From: Coenobita brevimanus
Lineage: Eukaryota > Arthropoda > Malacostraca > Decapoda > Coenobitidae
Length of the DNA stretch: 64,000 nt
NCBI GenBank assembly: GCA_032717465.1
Contig: CM064690.1
Span: 8,762,593-8,826,592 of the forward strand
Reading direction: 5' to 3'
Every line of letters begins with the position of its first letter. The first letter of the stretch is position 1. The notes below the pieces were generated by a model. That model was given only the letters and a program-made list of their open reading frames with translations, was not told the DNA's origin and did not search any database. Positions 33,208-45,987 of the stretch are shown in pieces. The position numbers were made by a program, and so were the translations under genes.

Positions 33208-35129
33208 CTACCTTTGAGTAAGGATAGTGGGTATCGAAGAGCCACTGGAGAACTGAGTGATGGAAGTGCATGACTCAGGCAAAGAAGAACGGCGGCGAGG
33301 AAGGGGGGTTTCGTCTCCTGGAGGCAAAGGAAAGTCTAAAAGGGATTTGGCGATAGGCTCACTTGAAGTTGAGGTGGGGGAAGAAGAGAAAGGTGGAGGT
33401 AATGGAGAGATTACGGATGACGTAGAGGATGTAGAGGCTGCAGCCTCAGGGGGAAGAGGAGTAGAAGGAAGAGTGAGAGGAGGGGAGTGAACATCGGCAG
33501 AAACGGTAATTATAGAAATGGAAATGGGGACAGTTGCAGCAGTGGTTGGAACAAACGATGGTGAAGAAGTATCCTGAAGAAACCGTGTATGTTTCTGTAT
33601 GGTTTTGGGAGAACTGTCACCCGAAGATGCATGACGAAGTGGACAGAAGTCAGATCTGAAATTGACAGGAGGCATGCAGCGCTTTTGGGGAACAGGGGAC
33701 GACCCATGATGGGCTTTATGTTTCTTGACCGACTGAAGGGGAGTGGCAGGGTGGGAGGGACGTTTCCGAGAACGGGAAGGATGCGACACGGGTGCGGAAG
33801 TAGATGACCACGTAGGTGGGGTAGAGGAGAGAGAGGGAAGTAGAGGAACCGAGAACTGAAAAGGAATTTGATAACGGAATAGGGGTGGACGAAGAAGGGC
33901 AAAAGGTGGTTGAGAGAGAAACAGACAAAGGTTGGGCCGCAGAAAGAGAACAAGGAGGTTGTAAAGAAAACGAGGGAGAGGACGAAGAAGTGACAAAGAC
34001 ATCTGAGGTTGCAACAGAAGAATAGAGACAATAGGCTGTGGCAGTAGCATCTGTATAGCCTTGACGTCGTGCTTCCCGCGAGCTTCAGCCCGGCAGAGTC
34101 CAGTGGACAGTTGGATTTGGAGAACCTCACATTCAATTTTGTACGAAGGGCAACGACGATCAGTAGCGGTATGCTCACCTCTACAATTAGGACAGCAGTG
34201 ATGATCCGAGGGGCATTCATCATCCTTATGATCTGAAGATAAACAAAGGTGGCACATAGGAGTGGATCTGTAAAATTTCAGGGGTGTCCAAACTTCTAGC
34301 AACCACAGCATTGACGAGGGACTGGTGGAGATTCTTTACCGTTTAGCTTGAGACTACCAAGCATAACAGTGGTAGGTAAGGTACGGCTGTCAAAACGGAT
34401 TTTTGCAGTATTTATAGAAGAGTGGTGGCAATGAGTAGGAGGAAGTGAGTATCACTGTATTGTAACAACTTTATGACCTTGGAGTTCTAAAATCTCCTGG
34501 ATAAGAGGAGAACACTCTGGTCACTGACGGTCACCAAGACCGACATAAGTGGGAACCAAGACTGTTGCTATACAAGATCTGAGGGGAACATTTTCTGTTA
34601 CAATAATCAGTGTACCGGCAGGACTAGGTAAACTGGTCATGGCAGTCGCTTGTTCTATGGACTGAACTGTTACAATATGAGAGCCATCTGGACGAGATAT
34701 AAATTGGACATCTTTGCCCACCTGCTTCAATAGGCAACACTGAAAAAGCAGGTCATCGCCTGCTAGAGAGGCAGTTGAGGGAATGTCAAAAAACTTGGTC
34801 CAGGTCTGGGGGTCGAACAAAACTTGGAATTTGTCATGTTCTGTTTGCTTAGGAAATGGGAGCAGAGATGGACGAGGACGAGAGATACGTGTGGAAAAGG
34901 TAGATGAGGTAAGAGGAAGATAAGGTTCTTGAGTAATGATAGAGGAGGAGCTAGCAGAGGAGGACTGGGCAGAAATTGGAGGAGTAGAAGAGGAAGGAGG
35001 TGAGGAGGAGGAGAAAAGAGACGGAAAAGTGGAGGTAGTTGGTGGGATGTCCCAAAGAGAAGCCGAGGTCGTTACCTGGGTCAGGTGGGCAGCAGAACCG
35101 GGGGAGGGGGAACTAATACCCAAATCCAT
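33208..35129 (-). pseudogene. LINE ORF1 (zinc-knuckle nucleic-acid-binding protein), copy 1
   Basis: ATG at 35129 (MDLGISSPSPGSAAHLTQ). Residues ~1-100 are Ser/Thr/Pro-rich, followed by a folded part (FQVLFDPQTWTKFFDIPST ... GKDVQFISRPDGSHIVTVQS). After frame breaks between 34521 and 34311 come zinc knuckles: a degraded first one, then CHLCLSSDHKDDEC and CPNCRGEHTATDRRC. The tail is long, Ser/Pro-rich, and ends at 33208. ORF1 proteins of this class bind RNA in LINE particles. Intact parts and breaks correspond with copy 2. Confidence 0.8.
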
Positions 35130-35846
35130 AATGGTATATGAAACAGAAAAGGCTCATCATAACGGTTGAAAAAGGAAGGACGTTACGGGCGAAACCCCGA
35201 GTCTAGAGGCCTAGCCAACAACTCCTGTTGGGGACAAACTCCAGTGTGCACCCCTTACCCTACCCTGGAAGGGATAGCATTGCTGCACCAGAGAACAAAG
35301 GTTCCCTGCCCAGTGAAGGATCACCGGCCAATGACCGAGAGTCCCGCCGCTGAGCCATGGCACTCCCGGAACCGACAGCTGCAGCCCAGTGGCGGTCCCG
35401 CCTCCACAGAGGGTTCCTCTGCAGAGGTCCGCACACTGGGATGGTGCTGAGTCACCATGATCCCCACCACTGGCTGAGACAATAGCCCAAGTGCACACCC
35501 AGTCCTTCCTATTACAACTGATGCATAGTCAATGATCAAAATTTTGATGAATGTGGAAAAGCTCATGCCATTTAAAGCCAAATGATAGCATAGAGAGAGA
35601 CAGAAGAAAACGAAAGAAGAAGTGATAGAAAAAGAAAAGTGCCTTGCAAAATTAGTTGAGGCAACGACTGGGGCCCAAGGAGGGGGGAGAGGAGAGAGCG
35701 GAATGGACTTGAAGGCTATCTTGCAACCAGGCCTCCATGTCTGTGGAGGAAATGAAGGTGCCCTGCTAGAGCTCCCCACACATTAAGCCCCAGTCGATGC
35801 CCCCGAAGCCCCCCCACGAAGGCAACGAGCAAGGGAATGGAGGGGG

Positions 35847-36200
35847 GGTGGCGTGCCAAAGTCTTGTGGATTTACGCTGTTAGTACCTCTCTGAGCACCA
35901 AGAGAGGTGATGGGTCGTACTTTTTTTCGTTGGTGCTTAGGGCGGATGCCTGTTGTATAACAGCGGGAACAGTCTCCTGGGTGGAGACAGGCTTAGTGTT
36001 CAGTGTGTTTTCCTGTTTTTAATGTGTATTGGTTTTTAGGGCTTTTAATGTTTTCTTTATTTAGTTGTTTTAGTTTTTTATTTCAATTTATTTTTTACCT
36101 TCCTGCTTTAATTCTTTGTTGTCGTCTTTTTTATTGTTTTGCGGCATCATATGATCCTTGCAGTTGCGCCGCCAGTTTCCGTTTCAGTTAATCAGTCAGT
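35847..36200 (+). other. Possible continuation of the Jockey-like LINE 3' end
   Basis: After the right target duplication (35847-35860) the interrupted plus-strand LINE should resume. The open frame 36003-36191, Phe/Leu-rich and ending YDPCSCAASFRFS, could be its last codons. Weak evidence. Confidence 0.35.
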
Positions 36201-37249
36201 AAGCTGATAGGAATGGAGATGAGGGACGTTTATAAAATCGGACAGGTGTGCTGCCCAGTTATACTGTATACGTGCTTTCAATTGAAAAGGTTAATTGAAA
36301 TGAATAAGCTTTTCCTGTTTTTTATATATTCATCTAATAATCAATCTTTTATCATCCAAACAAGAGAGGTCGAGTCCGGAGCTCAGCTATTTGATTCTGA
36401 CAGTTTCAAGATGCCAAGTTTACTTTTGCGGCATCTTATTTTACAAAAAATGAAATGTTGCTACTAATCAATATGTAAATAAACCCTTTCAGTGGGTGAC
36501 GTCCTTCAATTAATCTTGCTTTTGCCATATGATTTTATCCAACCTGAGTTAACCCTTTTGTTGCTGAAGATAATAGTCTGTCGGTTGCAAGAATAAATAA
36601 AAATAAACCAGCATACCAATAGGATTCATTGTAAGTAGTTTATATAAATACAGAGAATTATTATAAAACAAACCACGAGATCTCTGTGTTTTATAGTTCA
36701 TTAGCCCTAACTTGAAAGAGGTTTTCGTCCACGTACAGCCTGTTTCCCGTAACTCAGTAGCCGATAACGACAGTGTTGTGGCTGTCGTTTCTTTCATACG
36801 AATGCACTTTTCTTGACTAGTACTGTACTCCAGTGTTACTTTATTGTTTTATCTCAAGATTTAGATGGAAAAAACTGCAGTTTTACCCCTAGTTACAGTG
36901 AACAGAGTATAGTGTGGCTGATATATAGCTGACACATAAACTTTCCAGAAAGACAATGTTCAACCAATGTAAATCTTCATTCCACCGAACAATATTGCTT
37001 GGCTTGAGGCAGTTCGTAGTGGTTGGGAATGTTGTTGTTGTTGTTTTGTGGCCCCTAGATTCATCCGAATTATTTACACAGTGGACTGCTAACTGAATCT
37101 GATCTTCTGCAGCCTACCATCTTCTTTTCGGGGATAGAGTGAGTGTTGAGGGACGTTCGTATAAAAGGGCAGTGGAACCTTTCAGTAATAAGCTCGAGGA
37201 GACTTAGGACGTTCCTCGTGATCTACGGTCGAGTCTCTTTCTCGGAAAG
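36201..37249. other. Unassigned intergenic stretch
   Basis: AT-rich, short frames only. No gene, RNA or repeat recognised apart from a short (GTT)n run near 37033-37046. Confidence 0.5.
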
Positions 37250-37690
37250 AAAGAAATAAATCTTCTGTGGCAAGGTCAGTGGACCAGACTTAATATTCCA
37301 ACCTGTAAGCCCTACCCAGGCGACGGGAAACACTGCCAACCTGCCAACCGTCCCAGTCGCCTTGAAGAAAAAGTGTTGGCTCGCTTACGGCTTAATGCCA
37401 CCATATTAACACATATGAAACCTTATATGTAAAAACGATTCCCACCGCACTGTGACATCTGTGATGCGGCGTTATCTATCAGTCATATCATCCTGAGCTG
37501 TCGGCGATTTATTCGTGAACGTGCTTCACTTATAAATTACTGCGGCCGAAGCAGACGTGCCCTTCACCCTTTCCATCATCCTGTGTGATGGGGACATTGT
37601 TATGACTGATAAATTGAAGGCTTTCTTGAGAGAGAACGGACTGATCAGACTGATGTGTCTTTATTACTGTGTGGTTATGGTTTTTATCAA
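37250..37690 (+). pseudogene. LINE ORF2 C-terminal fragment
   Basis: KVLARLRLNATILTHMKPYM is followed by a stop, then KRFPPHCDICDAALSISHIILSCRRF, the C..C...H...C motif after the RNase H of Jockey-like LINEs. A frame change near 37560 gives DGDIVMTDKLKAFLRENGLIRL, the usual last block. Its downstream 3' region is the tandem repeat at 37725-38130. Confidence 0.75.
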
Positions 37691-37724
37691 CTGTAAATAT
37701 GTATATATTGCAATATTAATTAGG

Positions 37725-38130
37725 GTTGACAGTAGACATATTTGAAATAGTTTCTTCTCCCACTGATCTATTTCTAATATAGATGTCCCCTACATTAAGC
37801 CACGTTCCTCGCCTGACAGTCACCAGCTGATGAGTGCAAGTGCGCAATATAGAAAGGTATTGGGCACTTGCAGTCGATGGTGGTCTGCTGGGCGAGGTTC
37901 TTCACTTTTTGTACAAATTATGTAAATACATTATACCATCTTGTTTAAGTTATTATAATTAGGGCCGACAGCTGACGTATATGGAATTGTTCCTGACTCG
38001 TCTGGTTCCCTTCCATATATTGATGTCCCATATATTAGGTTGTGCCTAGACTGACAGTCACCAAGTGATGAGTGAAGGTATGTAATGTAGAAAACCATTA
38101 CATATCAGCAGTCGATGGTGTTCTCTTGAT
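37725..38130 (+). repeat. Two tandem copies of a ~240 bp unit in a LINE 3' region
   Basis: Copies start near 37725 and 37964. Each has a GACAG..GACRTAT block, a C(T/C)GACAGTCACCA(G/A)(C/G)TGATGAGTG block and GCAGTCGATGGTG(G/T)TCT near the end. They follow the LINE C-terminal fragment and probably are its 3' UTR, duplicated. Confidence 0.75.
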
Positions 38131-38314
38131 CGAGGCTTTTTTTACCATTAGTGTAGGTCTAGTTATTTGTCTCTTAGGATTTAGTATAGGTTAGCGATTT
38201 GTCTGTTAGGTGATTAGTTTTAGGGTCTTTAGATTAGGTATTTTTGTTTATAAGTAATATGAGGTTAAAAATATAAAAAATTAAAAAGTAATAATAAAAA
38301 ATAATAATAAAATA

Positions 38315-38346
<32 letters not shown>

Positions 38347-38354
38347 CAGTATAT

Positions 38355-40132
38355 GTACACCCGAAAGCACTAATCTCTCCCCCCTAATAGCCGGAGTTGC
38401 GGCCAGTGAGCGACCAGGCGATCGAACACCCCACATCAACCGCCCCTACCCCAACCCCAAACCGTTGTTGGATATATGTGGGACGGCCAGAGCTGGTGAT
38501 GTTATAATGTGTCATGACTGTTTTTATATACAGTCAGAACCAGTGTAGGTAAGTATATAAAGGCAATTAATGTGTAATACTATGCTGGTATCCACAACAT
38601 ACGAGAAAGGCACGAAAATGAAAGAAGACATACGACGTATTATGTGTTAGTGACTATATACTTACATACTATATTATAATGTAACTACAAATAAGTATAG
38701 TATAGCATCTGATGAAAGATGTGATATCGTTTCTTATACATTCTCACTCCCACCTCCACTACACTTCTCTCTGATTTGCTGTCTCCACCAAACGCCTCTC
38801 ATACCCTGTCATCCCCCATCCCCATCCATTGTTAACCAACATAAAGATAATGATGAAATAATCTGTAAAGTATTAATCATATTGTATTATCAAACGCTTC
38901 TGCATTATCACCAACAAATAAAAAACATACAATACTCCGGTATACCTGCCAACCATTTCATCCTGTTGTAAGATGTTACATGACATACACACTGCAAGTT
39001 GGACCTTGTGTTACAATGACATACGGTTGTTTATCGTTAACACAGGTTGTGTGGCTTTGGACATCCATTAATCCATATGAGTGTGGTAATTTAAGCCTTA
39101 CATTATAAACTCGTAAGGATTATGTTCCTGTCATTATTGGATGAACGAAACGAATCAGGGATCGGCTCTGACGAACCACGAACTCTGCTTTAACACAACA
39201 GTGACACAATGTCGTTATGTATACGATTGACCCACATTCAGCCAAATACATAATGACACTGTGTCACTATTGTGACAAGTGGTCGGAATATTTTCGTTAA
39301 AACAGAGTTCGTGGTTCGTCAGAGGCGATCCCTGATACGTTTCGTTCATCCAATAATGACAGGAACATAATCCTTACGAGTTTATAATGTAAGGTTTAAA
39401 TTACCACGCTCATATGGATTAATGGATGTCCAAAGCCACACAACCTGTGTTAACGATAAACAACCGTATGTCATTGTAACACAAGGTCCAACTTGCAGTG
39501 TGTATGTCATGTAACATCTTACAACAGGATGAAATGGTTGGCAGGTATACCGGAGTATTGTATGTTTTTTATTTGTTGGTGATAATGCAGAAGCGTGTGA
39601 TAATACAATATGATTAATACTTTACAGATTATTTCATCATTATCTTTATGTTGGTTAACAATGGATGGGGGTGGGGGATGACAGGGTATGAGAGGCGTTT
39701 GGTGGAGACAGCAAATCAGAGAGAAGGGTAGTGGAGGTGGGAGTGAGAATGTATAAGAAACATCACATCTTTCATCAGATGCTATACTATACTTATTTGT
39801 AGTTACATTATAATATAGTATGTAAGTATATAGTCACTAACACATAATACGTCGTATGTCTTCTTTCATTTTCGTGCCTTTCTCGTATGTTGTGGATACC
39901 AGCATAGTATTACACATTAACTGCCTTTATATACTTACCTACACTGGTTCTGATTGTATATAAAAACAGTCATGACACATTGTAACATCACCAGCTCTGG
40001 CCGTCCCACATATATCCAACAACGGTTTGGGGTTGGGGTAGGGGCGGCTGATGTGGGGTGTTCGATCGCCTGCTCGCTCACTGGCCGCGACTCCGGCTAA
40101 CAAGAGGGAGAGATTAGTGCTTTCGGGTGTGC
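38355..40132. repeat. 1.8 kb near-palindrome (long inverted repeat)
   Basis: Arms 38355-39222 and 39247-40132 are reverse complements along almost their full length, separated by a 24 bp spacer. Scattered substitutions and a ~20 bp extra segment beside the spacer in the right arm (near 39270-39290) show that the arms have diverged. Neither arm has a recognisable coding region. A short (TA)n run borders the left end. The right end abuts the next inverted repeat. Confidence 0.92.
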
Positions 40133-41035
40133 ACCCACGCACCAAAGTTTCTGTACCCCCTCACTGGAGGAAAGTGGAAGTCAGGGTTAGAGAGAGGCCA
40201 GGGGAACGGACAATCGTGAGTGGTAGTTTGGAACTGAGCTACGAGGCGAATAGTGAGAAACCTAATGACACTGGATTCGAAACATTTCCATGCTATTCAC
40301 CTGCAAAACATTATGTGTTCGTAACATACATAAGATATACAGTATTATAATACAGACTACTATCTTGTCATGGTGTCCTGTGAACTTGACCTATCTGTTT
40401 CGGATCCTCATAATACAAATAAAGCACCGAGCCAGTTGTATATCAGCTGCACCTGGTCATTATCACTGCAGTGATATTGTTTCTGAATGTTATTCCTGGA
40501 TTGACTATAGGTATACTATAGAATGATTGTGAATTTAATGCTGATTCCCACAGTAGCTGCGGATGGTTATTTATGTTGCAGTTATTATATATGAACGAGG
40601 AATCCACATAGTGATGGGCAGCAGAGATCATTCGCCAATAATTTACTATAACCAGATGAAATTAGATGCAAACAACACAAAATATTATGAGTCAACGAAG
40701 ATATAGCTGTGATATCCTGCTCCGCCTTGTTATCCAGGCCTAACTGTTGCTTCGCCTCATACGTGCATTATTTTCCTTCAGTCTCTGCCTCTTTTATTAC
40801 TTTTACTTCCCGGTATCCTCGTACTGCGAGCCGTCATTTTCCTTAAGGGGTTCCTAGTCGTCTGGTCCTATAACGCCTGCTGTATTACATTATTCCTCAC
40901 ATCATCACTTCCACACAAACAACATTAGCACAAGACTGCTGAATCTATCATTATCATTATTGGCGTTGCCACTACTAATCCCCCTTTTTCCATTGTGTCT
41001 GATTTCCCTCACAATACTACTACTGCTACTCCACT
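40131..41035 (+). repeat. Left arm of second long inverted repeat
   Basis: Matches the reverse complement of 44865-45776. Landmarks are TAGAGAGAGGCCAGGGGAACGG near the outer end and AAATTAGATGCAAACAACAC in the middle. The arms differ by many substitutions and small indels, so this inverted repeat is older than the 38-40 kb palindrome. Confidence 0.85.
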
Positions 41036-41310
41036 ATAAATCTGTATAATAATACATGACTGTCCTTATGGCTGTGTATCTGCTAACCATATTGTCCCTG
41101 TCCCACCGTCGACAACTCGTCACTTACCCAGCACCGCTACCCCAGTTGCACCCCCCTCTCTCCCACCCACCATTGACTCGACTCCTCCCCCACTCCGACA
41201 TCACATTACCCCTTACCTCAGCCTTGGGCCAACAGGCCTGTTGTTCACCCTTTACCGGTGAATATGTTTGGTATGCATTAATAATAATAATAAAAAAAAG
41301 AATTTGGGAG
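41036..41310. other. Unassigned spacer next to LINE copy B
   Basis: Pyrimidine-rich near 41100-41220, then (AAT)n and an A-run at 41281-41299. No gene recognised. Confidence 0.4.
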
Positions 41311-41317
41311 CCAAATG

Positions 41318-44135
41318 CTAATCTATCTATCTATCTATTGCCAGACGCCTCAATCCCGTTTGGGGTGGCTACAAACAAATCGCCTCCAAGTCGCCCTGTC
41401 CCCAGCCATTTCACTGCCCTGCTCCCAACTCACATCCCCCTCTCTCATATACCTCTCCACCCTATCCCTCCATCTCATCCTCGGCTTCCCCCTCCCTCTT
41501 CCCCCCTCCACCTCACTCACATATACTCTCTTCGTCAGTCTTTCACCCTCCATCCTCTCCACATGGCCAAACCACCTCAGTGTGTTCCTCATAACGCTTC
41601 CTATCATATCCACATCAACACCACAATGCTCCTTTACATCCTCATTCGTCAGCCTGTCTCTCCATGTGACTCCACAGGCTCCTCTTAAATAACTCATTTC
41701 CACTGCTCTCACTCTTGACTTGTGGCCTTCCAACAACGTCCAAGCTTCACTTCCGTACGTTAGAGTTGGTATCACAATACTGTCATATAGTAACTTTTTC
41801 ACTTCCATGCTCACTTCCCTGTTTCTTATCACTGCTTTCAAAGAACCAGCAATCTTTCTTCCCTGCTGTACCCTTTCAAGCGCTTCACCCTCCAAACCTC
41901 CATCCTTACTCATCACACTACCCAAGTACTTAAACGTACTCACATTTTCCAATTCCTCACCATCCAACCTCGCTGTACATTCACTGACTTCACCTCTCTC
42001 AAAGACCATCATTTAACTCTTCCCTACATTCACCTTTAGATTCCGTTTCTTACACACTCTCTCAAACTCATCCACCAAGCCTTGCAGCTCCCCTTCGTCT
42101 TCACTCAACAACACAGTATCATCTGCAAACAACAGTACAGGGAGTTTCCAAACACTACCCTCTCTCACTAGGGCCACTCCAACATCCACTACCCTACCTT
42201 GTACCTCTTTTATTACCCCATCCATGTACAGATTGAACAACCATGGAGACATGACACATCCCTTTTTCAAACCAACTTTCAAAGAGAAAAATTCACTTAA
42301 TTCACCATCGACACGCACTGCAGCCTTCGCACCATCGTACATACTCTTCACAGCATTAAACAACTTCCCATCTACTCCATATATTCTTAACACTTTCCAC
42401 AATCCTTGTCTCTCCACCCTGTCATATGCTTTCTCCAAATCCATGAAAGCCGCATACAACTTCTTTCCCTTCTCTAGAAACTTTTCCACTAAAAATCTAA
42501 AAATGAATATCTGATCTACACAACCTCTTCCCTTCCTAAAGCCTCCCTGTTCTTCTTTCTCTAACTCTGTCAATAAGTATCCTACCATACACTTTTCCTA
42601 TTATACTAAGAAGACAAATGCCCCTATGATTACCACACACTTCTTTTTCCCCTTTTCCTTTGTACAAGGGAATAATTATACCTGACTTCCAATCCTCCGG
42701 GACTCTACCTTCCTCCCAGGCCAAAGTGCACATCTTCCACATCCATTCTACTACTATCTTCCCCCCATGCTTCAGCATTTCACCACACACTCCATCAACT
42801 CTTGGGGCTTTCCCCGATTTAACTTTCTTCATTGCTTCCACAACTTCTATCCTACTGATTTCTTCCTGTCTTCTCACCTCCCTCCTTCTCCCAGCCATTC
42901 CCCAGCCACTTATACTCGCATTACTTCCATCCTCTACGTTCAACAATTCCTTAAAGCGTTCTCTCCATCTGCTCACTTTTTCTCCCTTCTCCACTAGTAA
43001 TCTACCATTTATATCTTTCACTCCCCTGCTAACTTCACTTCCACCCTGTCTTACTCTTTCACCTCTCTCCAGAACATTTTCTTACAGTCCCTCCACTTTA
43101 CACTCAAATTCCTTCCAAATTCCTCATCCACTCTCTTCTTACTCTCTCTTACTAATCTTTTCACCTCTCTCTTTCTTTCTACATATAACTCTCTCTTCCG
43201 CCTCTCAACTTCGTCCACGCCCCTATTTCTCATCCATTCATTGTATGCTTTCTTCTTTTGTGCCACAGCCTGTCTCACCTCTTCAGTCCACCACGCTGTT
43301 CCTTGCACCCCCCTCCGTCTTCTCTTCCTTCGACATACCACATCACATGCTGCACATATTTCTTCTGTAAATATCCTACACACACCTTCCACGTCTCCCA
43401 TCTGCTCCAATTCATATTTGCCCAATCGTTCCTCCACTTCTCTCTTATACTCTGCCTTTTTCTCATCCTCTTGTAATCTTTCCACTCTCCTTGCAACTAC
43501 TCCTTCCTCTCGTCTTTCCCTTCTTCTATTCCTCCATCTTACTTGAATTCTAATTCTGGCCACCACCAAGTAGTGGTCAGAAAGTCCACTCCCCCAACCT
43601 TTATAAACTCTTGCATCCATTACACATCTTTGCATCCTTTCATCCACACACACATAATCAATCATTGCCTTCCTTTCATTCAATTCACCACCCACCCTTC
43701 TCATCACTCGCCATGTATACCTGTGGATCATTTTATGCCTGAAGAGGGTATTGGCTATCACCAACCCCCTCCCAGCACAAATGTCCACTAACGCACTCCC
43801 ATTCTCATCTATCTCAGCAGGCACACCCCACTCACTAACTATTCCATCCACCTTCACATTCCCATCTTTACCATTCATATCACCAATTAAAAACACTCTC
43901 TCATTCCTTCCAAACTTTTCCATGCACACTTCTACATTTGTCCAGAACTCTTCTCTCACTCCTCTAGCACGATCTTGCGTTGGCGCATACACACACACAC
44001 AATCGCCCACATTTGTATTCCAAGTTTCAACTTTACCCACACAATCCTTGACCCAACTGATCCATACTGTCTTATGCTCCTCTTCCATCTTTTACTCACA
44101 ACTATAAATACTACTTCCTTCGCCAGGCAGAATAT
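41318..44135 (-). mobile_element. RTE-like LINE, copy B, 5' truncated
   Basis: Minus-strand copy of the same LINE family as copy A, starting within the endonuclease (44088: MEEEHKTVWISWVKDCVGK) and ending with a TAGA-type tail at 41318-41340. Landmarks are FLIGDMNGKDGNV and SDHYLVVARIR (endonuclease), AFMDLEKAYDRVER, VGLKKGCVMSP, LLFADDTVLLSEDE (catalytic aspartates kept), LTYGSEAWTL, RWFGHVERMEGER and RGKPRMRWRDRVE. It has a stop near 42013 and frame changes near 42540 and 43050 but is better kept than copy A. Homology to copy A ends at ~44135. No clear target duplication. Confidence 0.9.
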
Positions 44136-44146
44136 GCTGTTTGCCA

Positions 44147-44388
44147 AGTCCAAAATTTAGGCCATCTTTTGATACCATTTAGGTTTTATGTTAATAGCTC
44201 AAGCCGTTCATGAGCTATAATGGTGCTAAAGGCAGGCGATAAAAACTATTTGACCTTTGGCAGTTATTTTGGTGACCTTGACCCTGACTCTGAGTGGCAA
44301 TTTTCTAACTCGTCCAAGATTTTGGCCATGTTTTGATACGCTGAAGGTTTCATGTTGATAGCTCAAGCCGTTCATGAGATATAATAGG

Positions 44389-44395
<7 letters not shown>
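44147..44395 (+). repeat. Two direct copies of a ~75 bp unit ahead of (AC)n
   Basis: CCAARATTT..GGCCAT.TTTTGATAC ... TAGCTCAAGCCGTTCATGAG.TATAAT occurs near 44147-44222 and 44311-44388, ~165 bp apart. Together with the (AC)n tail this looks like a short interspersed repeat ending in a microsatellite. Confidence 0.6.

Positions 44396-44475
<80 letters not shown>
44389..44475. repeat. (AC)n microsatellite with short (GCA)n end
   Basis: About 70 bp of AC dinucleotides, then five GCA units. Confidence 0.97.
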
Positions 44476-44476
<1 letters not shown>

Positions 44477-44864
44477 GCAAAAACATTATCGCTCCGCCTT
44501 CTAATGGTGGGGAATAATAAAATAATACTAATAACAACAAGAACATAGTTGTGTACTCTAGTGTTCCTAACATTACACTTAAAAACTGTAGACCCAAACG
44601 TGCCTATATTACGGAGCACTGATATATTAACCACAGAACCGACCACAGACCGTTCTTATCATTACCACTGCACCTTCCCTATAGTACTTCACCATGGTGA
44701 TACATCCCATTGTAGTCCTTTGTGCGATCACTACACGTTAGGGAAAAAATAACAGTGCACAACGTGCCTACTACCCACGAAAATACGCATGTGACGTTTC
44801 AAAGACATCCATCAAATAGCCTAGAAGTTAGCGGACAAACAAACGAACGGCTGGACATAGACTG

Positions 44865-45776
44865 AGGCCGAATGTAGTAGTACTGAGAGGAGAATTGCAG
44901 TAGACACAATGGGAAAAGGGGGAATAGTAGTGGCAGTGGCAATAATGGTATTAACAGATTCAGCAGTCTTGTGCTAACGTTGTTTGTCTGGGAGTGATTA
45001 TGCGAGGAATAGTGTAATACAGTACGGGTTATAGGACCGGACGACAAGAAACCCTCCAAGGATTATGATGACTCGCACTATGAGGATGCCGGGAAGTAAG
45101 AGTAATAAAAGAGGCAGAGACGGAAGGAAAATAATGCACGTATGAGGTGAAGCCCCAGTTAAGGCCTTGATAACAAGGCGGAGCAGGATACCACAGCTGT
45201 GTCTTCTTTTCTCATAATATTTTGTGTTGTTTGCATCTAATTTCATCTGGTTATAGTAAATTATTGGCGAATGCTCTCCGCTGTCCATCACAATGTGGTT
45301 TAGTCGTCCACATAAAATAATTGCCATATTATATAACCATCCGCACAACTACTGTGAGAATCAACATTAAATTCACAATCATTCTATATTATAGCCATAG
45401 ATAATCCAGGGATAACATTCACAAAAATTATGACTGCAGTTATAATGACAAGTTGCAACTTATATACAACTGGCTCGGTGCTTTGTTTGTGTGATGAGGA
45501 TCCGAAACAGATGGGTCAGTATCACAGGACACCATGATAACACAGTAGTCTATGTTATATGTTACAGTATGTATGTTACGAACGCATAATGTTTTGCAGG
45601 TGAATAGCACGGAATTGTTTCGAATCCAGTGTCATTAGGTTTCTCACTATTCGCCTCGTCGCTCAGTTCCAAAGTACCAATCACGGTTGTCCGTTCACCT
45701 GCCCTCTCTCTAACCCTGACTTCCACTTCCTTCCATCGAGGGGGGTACCGAAACTTTGGTTCGCGGGTGTACGTAC
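44865..45776 (-). repeat. Right arm of second long inverted repeat
   Basis: Reverse complement of 40131-41035. The ~3.8 kb loop between the arms contains RTE-like LINE copy B and the (AC)n block. Confidence 0.85.
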
Positions 45777-45938
45777 AGTCGCCAAACTTTCCACCTGGGC
45801 CACCCAGCCGCTAGAGGTGGGCAACGGGTGCTGGCAACAGTGTATCTGTTTGTTCTTGCGTACATTCTCAACGAAAGTTCGGATCATCAACTCTCTTCGT
45901 CTGTAGTGAACCTCAGTCAGAGTCAGAGTTCATGCCAT
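45773..45938 (+). repeat. Left arm of third inverted repeat
   Basis: GTACAGTCGCCAAACTTTCC through CTCAGTCAGAGTC; matches the reverse complement of 47694-47849. It begins where the second inverted repeat ends. Confidence 0.85.
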
Positions 45939-45987
45939 AGATGGCTGGGTACGTTGTTGGGTGGAGAGAAAAATGTCTCAGGAGTAA

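Larger units (their letters stand above)
32520..35846 (-). mobile_element. ORF1-only LINE, copy 1
   Basis: A minus-strand element flanked by a 14 bp target duplication. In its own direction it has a 5' UTR (35846-35130), ORF1 with zinc knuckles (35129-33208), a VNTR of TTTCC-rich units (33060-32935), and a 3' end with a TTTCA-repeat tail. No endonuclease or RT is present. A second copy at 51876-54930 has the same layout, so the lack of ORF2 is shared. The first tail (~32880) is followed by another 360 bp 3' end of the same family (32520-32875), coding HGYLMPGDSPPLCPACN. Confidence 0.85.

Noticed and set aside
33257..34223. Open frames on the opposite strand or in another frame over LINE ORF1 copy 1
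   Set aside because: Shadows of the zinc-knuckle ORF1; composition follows the antisense or shifted frame of a Ser/Pro-rich protein.
38342..40145. Mirror-image 68-codon open frames at the two ends of the palindrome
   Set aside because: They are the same sequence read from each arm and show no domain or start context.
44350..44646. Open frame with a Cys-Val repeat
   Set aside because: Translation of the (AC)n microsatellite.
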